From contig JAPYTH010000004.1 of the NCBI GenBank assembly GCA_029936295.1, forward strand, positions 1 through 64,000: a stretch of DNA of 64,000 nucleotides, read 5' to 3'. Origin of the DNA: TMED109 sp015660425 (lineage in GTDB: Bacteria > Pseudomonadota > Alphaproteobacteria > TMED109). The position numbers and the translations under genes were made by a program. Under the pieces are notes generated by a model, which saw nothing but the letters and a program-made list of their open reading frames with translations, made no database searches and was not told where the DNA came from. Positions 45,290-53,579 of this stretch are shown piece after piece (within the stretch, counting starts at the first letter, position 1; the number at the start of each line of letters is the position of its first letter).

Positions 45290-46111
45290 GTGTCTAAATT
45301 ACGTTTACTAGTTATAGGTTGTGGAAAAATGGGTTCCGCTATTTTAGATGGTATAATTAGAAAAAATGTGATTGAAAATGATAGTTTATTTATTGTTGAG
45401 CCAAATATAGATCAGAAAATATATTTGGAGAAAAAAGGTCTAACAGTATTTCAAAGTTTTTCAGAATTAAATTTATCTAAATTGAAAATTAATTCAATAT
45501 TACTAGCAGTTAAACCACAAATAGTAAAAGAAGTAGTTACAGATCTTAAAAAAATTATGACTAGTAATATTTTTATTATTTCTATAGTAGCAGGCAAGAA
45601 AATAAGTTTTTATAAAAAAATACTGGGGAATAAAACCTCTATAATAAGAGTTATGCCAAATACGCCTGCAAGTTATGGAAAAGGGGTGACAGCTATATAC
45701 TCTTGTAATAAGACTCAAACTACTAATCTTAATATTACCAAAACATTGTTTTCTTCTGTAGGAAAAGTAATTGCATTAAAATTAGAAAGTAAGATGGATA
45801 TAGTTACTGCAATTTCGGGTAGTGGTCCCGCGTATGTATTTCTTTTTATTGAGTATATGATTAAGTCTGCTGTAGATATGGGCTTAGATAAAAGAACTGC
45901 AACTATTTTAGTAAAAGAAACACTTCTAGGTTCAAGTTATTTAGCGTCTATGTCAGATAAACCTCCTGAAGTATTACGAAAGGATGTTACTAGTCCAGGC
46001 GGAACAACTGAAGCAGCTCTAAAGGTGTTTAATAAAAATAATTCATTTTATAAAATAGTAAATACAGCAATTAAAGCTGCAATAAAAAAATCTATTAAGT
46101 TATCTTCTTAA
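45290..46111 (+). CDS. proC: Pyrroline-5-carboxylate reductase
   Basis: Last step of proline synthesis. NAD(P) loop VIGCGKMGSAILDGI, AVKPQIVKEV, RVMPNTPASYGKGVTAIY, ISGSGPAYVFLFIEYM and the C-terminal SPGGTTEAAL. 273 residues. Starts with GTG, 7 bases after the YbjN stop. All substrate-binding motifs are intact. Confidence 0.95.
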   Translation: MSKLRLLVIGCGKMGSAILDGIIRKNVIENDSLFIVEPNIDQKIYLEKKGLTVFQSFSELNLSKLKINSILLAVKPQIVKEVVTDLKKIMTSNIFIISIVAGKKISFYKKILGNKTSIIRVMPNTPASYGKGVTAIYSCNKTQTTNLNITKTLFSSVGKVIALKLESKMDIVTAISGSGPAYVFLFIEYMIKSAVDMGLDKRTATILVKETLLGSSYLASMSDKPPEVLRKDVTSPGGTTEAALKVFNKNNSFYKIVNTAIKAAIKKSIKLSS

Positions 46112-46133
46112 TAAAATAATAATAGTTAACTTG

Positions 46134-46155
46134 ATACTTTTTTATAAAAAAGTAT
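46134..46155. repeat. Perfect 22-bp palindrome between proC and the TetR/COQ9-like gene
   Basis: ATACTTTTTTA followed directly by its reverse complement, with no loop. It begins 22 bases after the proC stop and ends 33 bases before the next ATG. TTTTATTA follows, so it could be a weak intrinsic terminator for proC; equally, a symmetrical 22-bp site before a TetR-like gene is the usual form of an auto-regulatory operator. Confidence 0.85.
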
Positions 46156-46188
46156 TTTATTAGTAATAGTATACTATTGGTGTTAAAA

Positions 46189-46758
46189 ATGGATAATCAA
46201 GGTCTAAAAAATATTTTAATTAAAATTGCTATAAAAGAATTGTTAGCAAATAAATGGAATAAATTAGATATTCAACATCTATCTAAAAAATCTCAAAAAT
46301 CCATAGAAGAAGTCTTGGTGATATGTAGCTCTAAGAAAGATTTATTAGATTTTTGGTCACAAAATATTAACATAGAAATGGTCAAGGATATTTCAATAAA
46401 AGAATTAGAAGAAGTTTCTAAGAAAGAAAGAATATTGGAATTAATGCTATGTAGATTTGATGTTTTAAAATCTAAATCTAAAGAGATTAATGCTTTAATA
46501 AAATTATCTAAAAAAAGTTTATTGGAATCTAGCTATAGTATTAATAGAGTTATGCAAAGTATGAGGTTAATATTATTTTATTCTGGAATCTCTAATAAAG
46601 GCAGTTTAGGAATAATTAAAATAAAAGCATTATCTTTAATCTGGATTTTGACCCTTAGAGAATGGTCTAAAGGAGAAATATTAGATGATAGTGCTTTAAT
46701 GGCAAAAATAGATAAACGCTTATCTTTTGCAGAAAAGTTGAATAATATTATTTTATAA
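46189..46758 (+). CDS. TetR/COQ9-like protein
   Basis: 189 residues, mostly helical. The first 50 residues resemble a TetR helix-turn-helix (IAIKELLANKWNKLDIQHLSKK then SIEEVLVICSSKKDLLDFW), but weakly. The C-terminal half ends LIWILTLREWSKGE...KIDKRLSFAEKL, which recalls the COQ9-like proteins (W-L-x-D-x-S, then L-D-R-R-L-x-x-A) placed after proC in alphaproteobacteria. COQ9 is a TetR-fold lipid-binding factor of ubiquinone synthesis. Whether this protein binds DNA or lipid is open. The frame could extend to TTG 46177 or GTG 46180. Confidence 0.7.
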   Translation: MDNQGLKNILIKIAIKELLANKWNKLDIQHLSKKSQKSIEEVLVICSSKKDLLDFWSQNINIEMVKDISIKELEEVSKKERILELMLCRFDVLKSKSKEINALIKLSKKSLLESSYSINRVMQSMRLILFYSGISNKGSLGIIKIKALSLIWILTLREWSKGEILDDSALMAKIDKRLSFAEKLNNIIL

Positions 46759-46764
46759 AATTAG

Positions 46765-48081
46765 CTATATAGGAATTGAAAGTACTGCTCTTAAGCCGCC
46801 TAATGGAGATTTTTCTAATTTGATTTCTCCTCCATGACTCCTCGTAATATCTCTTGCAATTGTTAGTCCTAAACCTAGCCCACCAGTTGATAAGTTTCTA
46901 GAGCTTTCTATTCTATAAAAGGCTTTAAATACAGAGGAATAATCTTTTTCATCAATACCTGGTCCATTATCATCAATAATTATATTTGCATTTTTTTCTT
47001 TTTTAATGAGTGATATTTCAATTTTAGTGCTTACCCTAGATGCATTTGATGTTAAATTAGTTATAGCTCTTCTAAGATCGCTTGCTCTTATCTTGGCATC
47101 TACTGTTTCTATAAGTTTAGGTGTAATAATATCTCCATTTCTTTTAGCATCTAATATGATACTGCCAATTAAACTAGAAATATCTGACTTTATTCTTGTT
47201 CCTTCTTCTTTCTCTTTTATAAAAGAAAGATAAACTTCAATCATCTGTTCCATTTGATTTACATCTTCTTTTAAACCTATTTTATCCTCTTCTTTTTCCA
47301 GCATTTCAATTTGAAGCTTCATTCTAGTAAGAGGTGTTCTTAAATCATGACTAACTCCTGCTAACATATCTGTTCTTTGTTCAATATGTAGACGTATTCT
47401 TTCTCTCATATCTAAGAATGCATGTGTTACATGCCGAACTTCATCTGCTCCTCTCGGTTTTAATGCAAAAAATGTATCTCCCTTTCCAAATGCATCAGCA
47501 GCGTTAGAAAGTTCTTTTAATGGACTTATTTGTCGTCTTAAAAAAAAGATTGTAAGGCCTAAAAGGAAGAGTGATGACAGTATCATAACAGCTATAAAAA
47601 TATAGGTAGTAGAACTATAAAGTCTTTTTTTAGAAATCTCAGTTATTAATATTTTATTAGGGAGTTGAACTAAAATAGTAACTTTATTATTTTTTTTTGT
47701 AGTATTAAAGGTATGAGGAAATTTAATTCTTTCTTTTAGAGATTTTGATAAAGCTTTATCTAGTCTTGATTTTTTAGGATGAATCAATTCTTTTATTGAT
47801 AGTTTTGAATCCGGTATAATAGTTAATTTTGCGCCAAAATGCTTATTAGAATTTATAAATATTTTTTCCTCTACTATATTATTATTATTAGCTTCAATAA
47901 TTTTTTCAGAAATTAAGGCAATTTCTCCTGCTACGGATAGAACTAGCCTTCTTCCTACGTCATCCCAATGTCTTTCAAAGAAGAAATAACCTAAAAATAT
48001 CTGAAGAAAAATAAGAGGTAATCCTACAATAAATAATGATCTACCAAATAAACTTTTAGGCATAATGTCCCTAAGTCTCAT
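46765..48081 (-). CDS. Sensor histidine kinase, EnvZ-like
   Basis: 438 residues: helix 1 (about 11-31), periplasmic domain, helix 2 (about 164-187), HAMP (RRQISPLKELSNAADAFGKG), H-box SHDLRTPLTRMKLQIEML with His near 245, N-box TNLTSNA, G1 IDDNGPGI and G2 GGLGLGLTIARDITRSHGG. The H-box and domain order match EnvZ-type kinases. Stop lies 6 bases from the convergent COQ9-like gene. Acts with the response regulator 11 bases upstream, probably on envelope or osmotic signals, which is inferred. Confidence 0.92.
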   Translation of the reverse strand: MRLRDIMPKSLFGRSLFIVGLPLIFLQIFLGYFFFERHWDDVGRRLVLSVAGEIALISEKIIEANNNNIVEEKIFINSNKHFGAKLTIIPDSKLSIKELIHPKKSRLDKALSKSLKERIKFPHTFNTTKKNNKVTILVQLPNKILITEISKKRLYSSTTYIFIAVMILSSLFLLGLTIFFLRRQISPLKELSNAADAFGKGDTFFALKPRGADEVRHVTHAFLDMRERIRLHIEQRTDMLAGVSHDLRTPLTRMKLQIEMLEKEEDKIGLKEDVNQMEQMIEVYLSFIKEKEEGTRIKSDISSLIGSIILDAKRNGDIITPKLIETVDAKIRASDLRRAITNLTSNASRVSTKIEISLIKKEKNANIIIDDNGPGIDEKDYSSVFKAFYRIESSRNLSTGGLGLGLTIARDITRSHGGEIKLEKSPLGGLRAVLSIPI

Positions 48082-48092
48082 ATGTCTTCCAG

Positions 48093-48800
48093 TTAGTCTT
48101 GAGGTAAAGCATAACCTTCACCCCTAATTGTTAAAATATTAATAGGTATTTTAGGATTATTTTCTATTTTTTTTCTTAATCTACTAATAGTAATATCAAT
48201 TCTTCTAGATCCTAGCTTTAAATTTTTAATTAAAATATATCTATCTATTGTTTTACCATTTCCTTTAAGCAAAATATTTAAAAGCTCATTTTCTTTAGAA
48301 GTTAAAATTATTTTTTCACTATTTTTCCATATAGTAGCTATAGAGGGGTCATAAATAATATTACCAAACCTAATTAAACTTGATTTATTCCTAGGCTTAA
48401 TTTTATTTTCTTCAGTTCTGCGTAATATAGCTTCAATTCTAAGAAGTAGTTCTTTAGGTTCAAAAGGTTTTTCCAAATAATCATCTGCACCCCTTTCAAA
48501 ACCAATAATTCTGTTTTCTGTGTCTTTCATAGCGGAAAGCATAAGCACAGGAGTATCATTATTTTTTCTAATGAAGTTTAGTAAATCTAGCCCATTCTCT
48601 CCTGGCATCATTATATCAAGAATAATAATGTCATATGCAACAACGCTAATTTTTTTTCTAGCGGATATTGCATTTTCAGCAGTATCTACATAGTGATCAT
48701 TATCTTTAAGAAACTTTTCTAATAAATTATTTAGACGTTTATCATCATCTACTACTAAAATATGTGCTGCAAAGTTTATTGTCTTGTTTTCAATTAACAT
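48093..48800 (-). CDS. Response regulator, OmpR family
   Basis: 235 residues: receiver domain with acidic DDD at about 18-20, phospho-acceptor Asp62 in IILDIMMPGENG, the Lys in EKPFEPKELLLR, then a winged-helix domain (SLIRFGNIIYDPSIATIW, LTSKENELLNILLKGNGKTI, RRIDITISRLRKKIE, IRGEGYALPQD). Transcription factor paired with the kinase downstream. The 217-base region upstream is divergent with ilvE and may carry its own operator. Confidence 0.93.
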   Translation of the reverse strand: MLIENKTINFAAHILVVDDDKRLNNLLEKFLKDNDHYVDTAENAISARKKISVVAYDIIILDIMMPGENGLDLLNFIRKNNDTPVLMLSAMKDTENRIIGFERGADDYLEKPFEPKELLLRIEAILRRTEENKIKPRNKSSLIRFGNIIYDPSIATIWKNSEKIILTSKENELLNILLKGNGKTIDRYILIKNLKLGSRRIDITISRLRKKIENNPKIPINILTIRGEGYALPQD

Positions 48801-48891
48801 TATAATACTCTAACTTTAAATCATATATTATGTTTATTATAGTAATTTTTTAATAAGTTAGAATATATTTTGCCTACATTTGCATAAATAA

Positions 48892-48918
48892 ATAGTTTTT
48901 TTTAAAAAAAATAACTAT
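48892..48918. repeat. Imperfect AT-rich inverted repeat, ompR-like/ilvE intergenic
   Basis: ATAGTT followed by T6 faces A8 then TAACTAT; the arms pair with a 2-base bulge. It lies about 100 bases from either start codon in the divergent region 48801-49017. It has weaker symmetry than the other repeats in this window and A/T runs could give it by chance. Confidence 0.5.
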
Positions 48919-49017
48919 AAATAAACAAATTTTTTTTAATGATTATGTTGATAAAATATATAACAAAGAATAATCTAGGTTTTTTTTATTTTATTCTAAT
49001 TCTGTGGAGGACTTTAT

Positions 49018-49893
49018 ATGGAAGACTTTAGTCAAAATGAAGGTTTTATATGGTTCGATGGAGAATTAGTAGATTGGAAAGATACAAAAATTCATGTTTT
49101 AACTCATGGATTACATTATGCATCTTCAGTATTTGAGGGCGAAAGATGTTATGAAGGAAAAGTTTTTAGAGAAATAGAACATACTAAAAGACTGCATCAT
49201 TCAGCCAATACTTTAGGCTTTGAAATTCCATATAGTGTTGAGGAAATATGTGAAATTAGAAGAATTGTATTAGAGGCTAATAATATAAAAAATGGATATA
49301 TTAGACCAGTTTCCTGGAGAGGAAGTGAAATGATGGGGATTAGTGCTCAGAAAAATACTATACATTTAGCTGTCGCAGCATGGGAGTGGCCAAGTTACTA
49401 TACTCCAGAAGCTAGATTAAAAGGTATAAAGTTAGAATTATCAAAATGGAAAAGACCGTCTCCTGATACAGCTCCTGTTTCAACAAAATCAGCTGGTCTT
49501 TATATGATTTGTACATTAGCAAAGCATGAAGCAGAACTTAATGGCTGTGAAGATGCTTTAATGCTGGATTACCGAGGGTATATAGCTGAAACTACAAGTG
49601 CGAATATATTTCTAGTTATTAATAATGAGATACATACTCCTAAAGCCGACTGTTTTTTAAATGGTATTACAAGGCAGGAAGTTATTAAAATTGCAAAAAA
49701 TAAAGGTTTGAAATTAGTAGAAAGACATATTAGGTTTGAAGAGCTTGCTATGGCTAACGAGGTTTTTTGTACTGGAACTGCAGCGGAGATAACACCAGTA
49801 AGTCAAATAGGAGAATATACTTTTAAACCTGATATAATATGTAAATTATTGATTGAGGAATACAGTAAGGCAACTGGACAAATACTTATATAA
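49018..49893 (+). CDS. ilvE: Branched-chain amino acid aminotransferase
   Basis: Fold IV PLP transaminase for Leu, Ile and Val. Start FIWFDGELVDWKDTKIHVLTHGLHYASSVFEG, seen in part, is the typical BCAT opening; catalytic Lys157 is in APVSTKSAGLYMI; then GCEDALMLDYRGYIAETTSANIF in part and FCTGTAAEITPV. 291 residues. GGAGG about 6 bases before ATG is a strong ribosome site. Its stop abuts the moaE stop with no base between. Confidence 0.94.
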   Translation: MEDFSQNEGFIWFDGELVDWKDTKIHVLTHGLHYASSVFEGERCYEGKVFREIEHTKRLHHSANTLGFEIPYSVEEICEIRRIVLEANNIKNGYIRPVSWRGSEMMGISAQKNTIHLAVAAWEWPSYYTPEARLKGIKLELSKWKRPSPDTAPVSTKSAGLYMICTLAKHEAELNGCEDALMLDYRGYIAETTSANIFLVINNEIHTPKADCFLNGITRQEVIKIAKNKGLKLVERHIRFEELAMANEVFCTGTAAEITPVSQIGEYTFKPDIICKLLIEEYSKATGQILI

Positions 49894-50331
49894 TTACCAT
49901 TTTTTAGATGCCACTACATCACTATTTTTTTCTTTTACCCAATTTTTACCACTGGTAGTTTCTTCTAATTTCCAAAAAGGGGCTTTAGTTTTTAGCCAAT
50001 CTATTAAAAACTCACAAGATTCTAGAGCATCTTTACGATGCTGAGAAAATGTAGCTACTAATACTATTTGGTCGCCAGGATATAGTTTTCCATGCCTATG
50101 TATAATTACGCTATCAATTAGTTTCCATCTATTTTTAGCTTCAATATTAATTTTTTCTAACATTTTTTCTGTCATTATTGGATAATGTTCTAATGTCATA
50201 GATTTAAGTTTCTGATCACCATCTCTAACAACACCAATAAATAACCCTATTCCTCCTATATTTCTATTATTAGAGGTAATTTTTTTTATTTCTACGTTTA
50301 TATTAAAATCAAGTTTTTGAACTTTAATCAT
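49894..50331 (-). CDS. moaE: Molybdopterin synthase large subunit
   Basis: Joins sulfur from MoaD to precursor Z to form molybdopterin. 145 residues: GGIGLFIGVVRDGDQ, LEHYPIMTEKML, VIIHRHGKLYPGDQIVLV, HRKDALESCEFLIDWLKTKAPFWKLE in part (the catalytic Lys region) and ending W. Its partner moaD is 4 bases upstream. Provides cofactor for the two Mo enzymes at 59359-62435. Confidence 0.95.
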   Translation of the reverse strand: MIKVQKLDFNINVEIKKITSNNRNIGGIGLFIGVVRDGDQKLKSMTLEHYPIMTEKMLEKINIEAKNRWKLIDSVIIHRHGKLYPGDQIVLVATFSQHRKDALESCEFLIDWLKTKAPFWKLEETTSGKNWVKEKNSDVVASKKW

Positions 50332-50335
50332 AAAC

Positions 50336-50587
50336 TTATCCGCCTGTCATAGGAGGAAAAAAAGCTATTTCGTCATCGTCATTAATAGGGTAATCTAAAT
50401 TAACTACTTCCATATTAACAGCACAGCGAATAACAGATATATCCTTAAGCGCTTTATCATGTTTTTCACTTTTATTTTTTAGATATTTTAATAAATCATC
50501 TACTGATTTAATATCATTAGTTATAGAAAAATTTTCAGATTCAATTCCAATTTGATCTCTTAACCAAGAAAAATATTTAATATGCAT
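50336..50587 (-). CDS. moaD: Molybdopterin synthase sulfur carrier subunit
   Basis: Ubiquitin-like sulfur carrier, 83 residues, ending FFPPMTGG with the essential C-terminal Gly-Gly that is thiocarboxylated. The start HIKYFSWLRDQIGIESE and the late DDDEIAFFPP are characteristic. In operon with moaE and, one base upstream, pgsA. Confidence 0.95.
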   Translation of the reverse strand: MHIKYFSWLRDQIGIESENFSITNDIKSVDDLLKYLKNKSEKHDKALKDISVIRCAVNMEVVNLDYPINDDDEIAFFPPMTGG

Positions 50588-50588
50588 T

Positions 50589-51152
50589 TTATTCTCTTTT
50601 TATTTTATTAAACTCAATGATACTATTTATAACATATTTATATCCGGTATATACAGTTAAAATAGCTGTAATATATAAAAATATTGAGCCAAAGTTATAA
50701 ATTTTATTAGAAAATGCAATATTTAATGGAACTAATGCAAGTATAAATATAGTTAAGAATTGAAAAGTAGTTTTAATTTTAGATAAAAATGTTACGGCAA
50801 GTGAATTTGCTCTATTATAATTCGCTAAAGCCTCTCTTAAGCCAGAAACTATTATTTCTCTTATTATTATTATAGCTACAATAATAGAATTTGCTCTTGC
50901 ATCAGATATAAATGTAATTAACACAGTGCAAGTAAAAATTTTATCAGCTATAGGATCTAAAGTCTTTCCAAGAATACTTGTTGCATTAAATTTTCTTGCA
51001 AGCAAACCATCTAAATAATCACTTATAGCTGAATATAAGATAAGTATTAAGCAGAAAATATAATAGTCAAAATAAAATAATATAAGCCAAATTGGGCAAC
51101 ATAATAATCTGCTTATTGTTAATATATTAGGAATATCTTTTAATTTAATCAT
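50589..51152 (-). CDS. pgsA: CDP-diacylglycerol-glycerol-3-phosphate 3-phosphatidyltransferase
   Basis: Commits CDP-diacylglycerol to phosphatidylglycerol. 187 residues with the CDP-alcohol phosphotransferase motif D-G-x2-A-R-x8-G-x3-D-x3-D, here SDYLDGLLARKFNATSILGKTLDPIADK (shown as SDYLDGLLARK and GKTLDPIADK). Start IPNILTISRLL also fits PgsA. The order uvrC-pgsA-moaD-moaE is common in alphaproteobacteria. Confidence 0.94.
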   Translation of the reverse strand: MIKLKDIPNILTISRLLCCPIWLILFYFDYYIFCLILILYSAISDYLDGLLARKFNATSILGKTLDPIADKIFTCTVLITFISDARANSIIVAIIIIREIIVSGLREALANYNRANSLAVTFLSKIKTTFQFLTIFILALVPLNIAFSNKIYNFGSIFLYITAILTVYTGYKYVINSIIEFNKIKRE

Positions 51153-51199
51153 GATAGCTAATTTATATTTTAAAAATAATAATTACAATTATATAGTAA

Positions 51200-53152
51200 T
51201 TAATTTTTAAGAGACTGAAAAAAATTAAATATTACTTTGGCAGAATTTGAACTAATACCATTAGTTTTGCTAAGTTCGGTTAGTGGTGCTTCTGAAATAT
51301 GCCTAACAGAGGTGAACTTCATCAGTAGTGCTTTTTTTCTTTTAGGACCAATATTTGGTATTTCACTTAATAAGGATTTTTTTATTAAAGATTTCTGCTT
51401 CTTTCTTTGAGATGCTATTGCAAATCTATGAGCTTCATCTCTAAGTCTTTGAATATAATATAATATAGGGTCCTTTTTATCTAAAATAAGTGGCTGTAAA
51501 AAATTTATATCATTATTATTTGTATGGCGGTATTCTTTAATAGGAGAAAAATGTATTTTTTCATTTCCAGCATTTCTTTCTTTTCCTTTTGAAACACCAA
51601 TTACAGCTAAATTTTTAATCTTTAATTTTTTTAATACTTCACAGGCAACTTTAATTTGACCTTTTCCTCCATCAATTATTACTAAATTAGGCATAGGAAA
51701 ATTTATACTATTTTTAGTATCTTTAAGCTTATTAAATCGTCTAGTAAATACTTCTCTCATCATTCCATAGTCATCTCCATCCTTAAATTTATTCATATGA
51801 TTTTTTATATTAAATTTTCTATATTGATTTTTTATAAAACCAGTATTACTTGATACTACCATGACTCCTATCATGTTCGATCCACTAAAATGTGAGTTAT
51901 CATATATCTCTATTCTCAGTGGAATTTCATTCAAGTGTAAAGTATTCGTTAGTGCCTTTATTATATTGGAGTGGTTATTATATTCAGATATTTTTTTTGC
52001 AATTGCCTGTTTAGCATTATTTAAACCTATGGTTACGGCTTTTTTATTTTCTCCTTTTTGAGGCAGTAAAATTTTTACTTTTCTTTTATATTTTAAATAA
52101 AAAGCTTTCTCAATAAGCGCATAATTCTCTGGTAAATGACTGACTAATAGAGTAGGGGGGGGTAATTGATTTACATAAAATTGAGGAATAAAACTACTTA
52201 AAATTGAATTAAGGTTAGTGTTTTCTATATAATTTAAAAAATGGGTTCTGCTACCAAAGTTCTTTCCTGATCTGTAAAAAAAAACTTGTATCGCAAAGTA
52301 AGTACTACTTTTGTTTATAAAATCTTTATTTACAATATTATTTTTTAGGGAAGTAATAGCAAAAACATCTACGTCTTTAATATTTCTTAAATCTGCACCT
52401 TCGGCTTTTTGTATAAAGTCTAAGGCTCTAATTCTATCTCTTAATATAGCAGCTTCTTCATAATTAAATTTTTTTGAGGCTAACTCCATATTTTTTTCTA
52501 ATTTTGGTTGCAAGTTATTATTTTTTCCTAATAGAAATAATTTAGCATCCATAACAATTTTAGAATACTCACTTTTACTTATTAAGTCAGCACATGGGCC
52601 AGAACATCTTTTAATTTGATATTGTATACACGGTCTGTTTCTATTTTTTATTTCAAAATCGCTGCATGTTCTTAAAGGAAAGGCTCTTTGCATAGCATTT
52701 AATGTTTTATGAACTGCATCTACTGATGCAAAAGGTCCAAAATAGTCACCTTTTTTATTTAATTTACTTCCTCGAGATTTTATTATTTGTTGCCAATGAT
52801 GGTCATTCCTTAATAATATATATGGATATGACTTATCATCACGTAATAAAATATTAAATTTTGGTTTATGTTTCTTAATCATATTAGCTTCTAATAAAAG
52901 AGCAGATGCTTCATGTTCAGTTGTGATGTATTCAATGTAACATATTTGAGAAACCATCCTCTGAATTCTAAGCGACATATTAGATGATTTAGAATATGAG
53001 CTAATTCTCTTATTTAAGTTTTTTGCTTTACCTATATATAAAATAGTTTTGTCTTTATTATACATTAAGTATATCCCAGGTTTATTCGTAACTTGGGATA
53101 AATAGTTTTTTACAATTCGCGCACCTTTTGCAAAATTTGAAATTGATACCAA
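51200..53152 (-). CDS. uvrC: Excinuclease ABC subunit C
   Basis: Makes both incisions in nucleotide excision repair. GIY-YIG domain at the start (KPGIYLMYNKDKTILYIGKAKNL), a Cys-rich NRPCIQYQIKRCSGPC segment, UVR motif near residue 215 (KFNYEEAAILRDRIRAL), RNase H-like endonuclease domain (EIYDNSHFSGSNMIGVMVV, IDGGKGQIK) and a C-terminal HhH (IPNIGPKRKKALLMKF). 650 residues. Start TTG 53152 has AGGA about 8 bases upstream and no ATG is available. UvrB is encoded at 54741-56738. Confidence 0.95.
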   Translation of the reverse strand: MVSISNFAKGARIVKNYLSQVTNKPGIYLMYNKDKTILYIGKAKNLNKRISSYSKSSNMSLRIQRMVSQICYIEYITTEHEASALLLEANMIKKHKPKFNILLRDDKSYPYILLRNDHHWQQIIKSRGSKLNKKGDYFGPFASVDAVHKTLNAMQRAFPLRTCSDFEIKNRNRPCIQYQIKRCSGPCADLISKSEYSKIVMDAKLFLLGKNNNLQPKLEKNMELASKKFNYEEAAILRDRIRALDFIQKAEGADLRNIKDVDVFAITSLKNNIVNKDFINKSSTYFAIQVFFYRSGKNFGSRTHFLNYIENTNLNSILSSFIPQFYVNQLPPPTLLVSHLPENYALIEKAFYLKYKRKVKILLPQKGENKKAVTIGLNNAKQAIAKKISEYNNHSNIIKALTNTLHLNEIPLRIEIYDNSHFSGSNMIGVMVVSSNTGFIKNQYRKFNIKNHMNKFKDGDDYGMMREVFTRRFNKLKDTKNSINFPMPNLVIIDGGKGQIKVACEVLKKLKIKNLAVIGVSKGKERNAGNEKIHFSPIKEYRHTNNNDINFLQPLILDKKDPILYYIQRLRDEAHRFAIASQRKKQKSLIKKSLLSEIPNIGPKRKKALLMKFTSVRHISEAPLTELSKTNGISSNSAKVIFNFFQSLKN

Positions 53153-53232
53153 AATAAATCCTAATTTAAAATACTTATTATTTAATATAATAAATAAAAT
53201 TTTATATGAGAAATTATTATTTTTTATTGACT

Positions 53233-53259
53233 ATTGTTTTTTATAAACAATCTTTTTTT
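53233..53259 (+). terminator. Hairpin plus T7, intrinsic-terminator-like on the plus strand
   Basis: Arms ATTGTTT (53233-53239) and AAACAAT (53245-53251) with a 5-base loop, then C and seven T. The polarity fits termination of plus-strand RNA, yet no plus-strand gene precedes it. Stem has only two G-C pairs. Confidence 0.4.
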
Positions 53260-53294
53260 ATATTAAAAAATCTAGGAAAACTGCGCCCTGTAAA

Positions 53295-53329
53295 GTATCC
53301 ACCGAATCTGTGGATAACCAAGTGGATAT
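53295..53329. promoter_or_regulatory. DnaA-box cluster
   Basis: TGTGGATAA at 53309-53317 is the exact complement of the consensus DnaA box TTATCCACA. GTATCCACC at 53295-53303 (opposite orientation) and AGTGGATAT at 53321-53329 (same orientation) each match 7 of 9. GAATC at 53304-53308 is a CcrM (GANTC) site directly beside the perfect box. Confidence 0.65.
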
Positions 53330-53482
53330 CATGCTTATTTCGTGCATTATTTCTTAGAAATTAGGGGAATTAGTGTAAATTGCTTATTTTTTAAGCATTG
53401 AGTTGTAAACTGTTATAAACCGCCATTTTATGTTACGATAATTTTATAAAAAGAGGAATTATTAGATAATTATTTTATATAT

Positions 53483-53497
53483 TTAAGAAAAAATTAA
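53483..53497. promoter_or_regulatory. CtrA-like motif TTAA-N7-TTAA
   Basis: TTAA at 53483-53486 and 53494-53497 are separated by exactly 7 bases (GAAAAAA), the spacing of the CtrA consensus. TTAA is frequent in DNA this AT-rich, so a chance match in 427 bases is quite possible; its value is only in combination with the DnaA boxes. Confidence 0.3.
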
Positions 53498-53579
53498 GTA
53501 GGATAATATTTTTGTTGAAAAAAACATCTAAAACAATTATTTAAAGTAATATTTACAATTTTATATTTAAATATATTAA

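Larger units (their letters stand above)
53153..53579. other. 427-base gene-free region with DnaA-box cluster, candidate replication or control region
   Basis: The longest real intergenic region here. In order: a hairpin plus T7 (53233-53259), three DnaA-box-like sites within 35 bases (53295-53329) with a GAATC site, a less AT-rich block to about 53440, then very AT-rich DNA with TTAA-N7-TTAA at 53483-53497. No ORF over 20 codons with a ribosome site and no tRNA or known RNA fold is evident. Both flanking genes are on the minus strand. Confidence 0.6.

Noticed and set aside
48948..48976. Promoter TTGATA-N17-TAATCT for ilvE
   Set aside because: The -35 is good but the -10 matches only 3 of 6, which is not better than background in this region.
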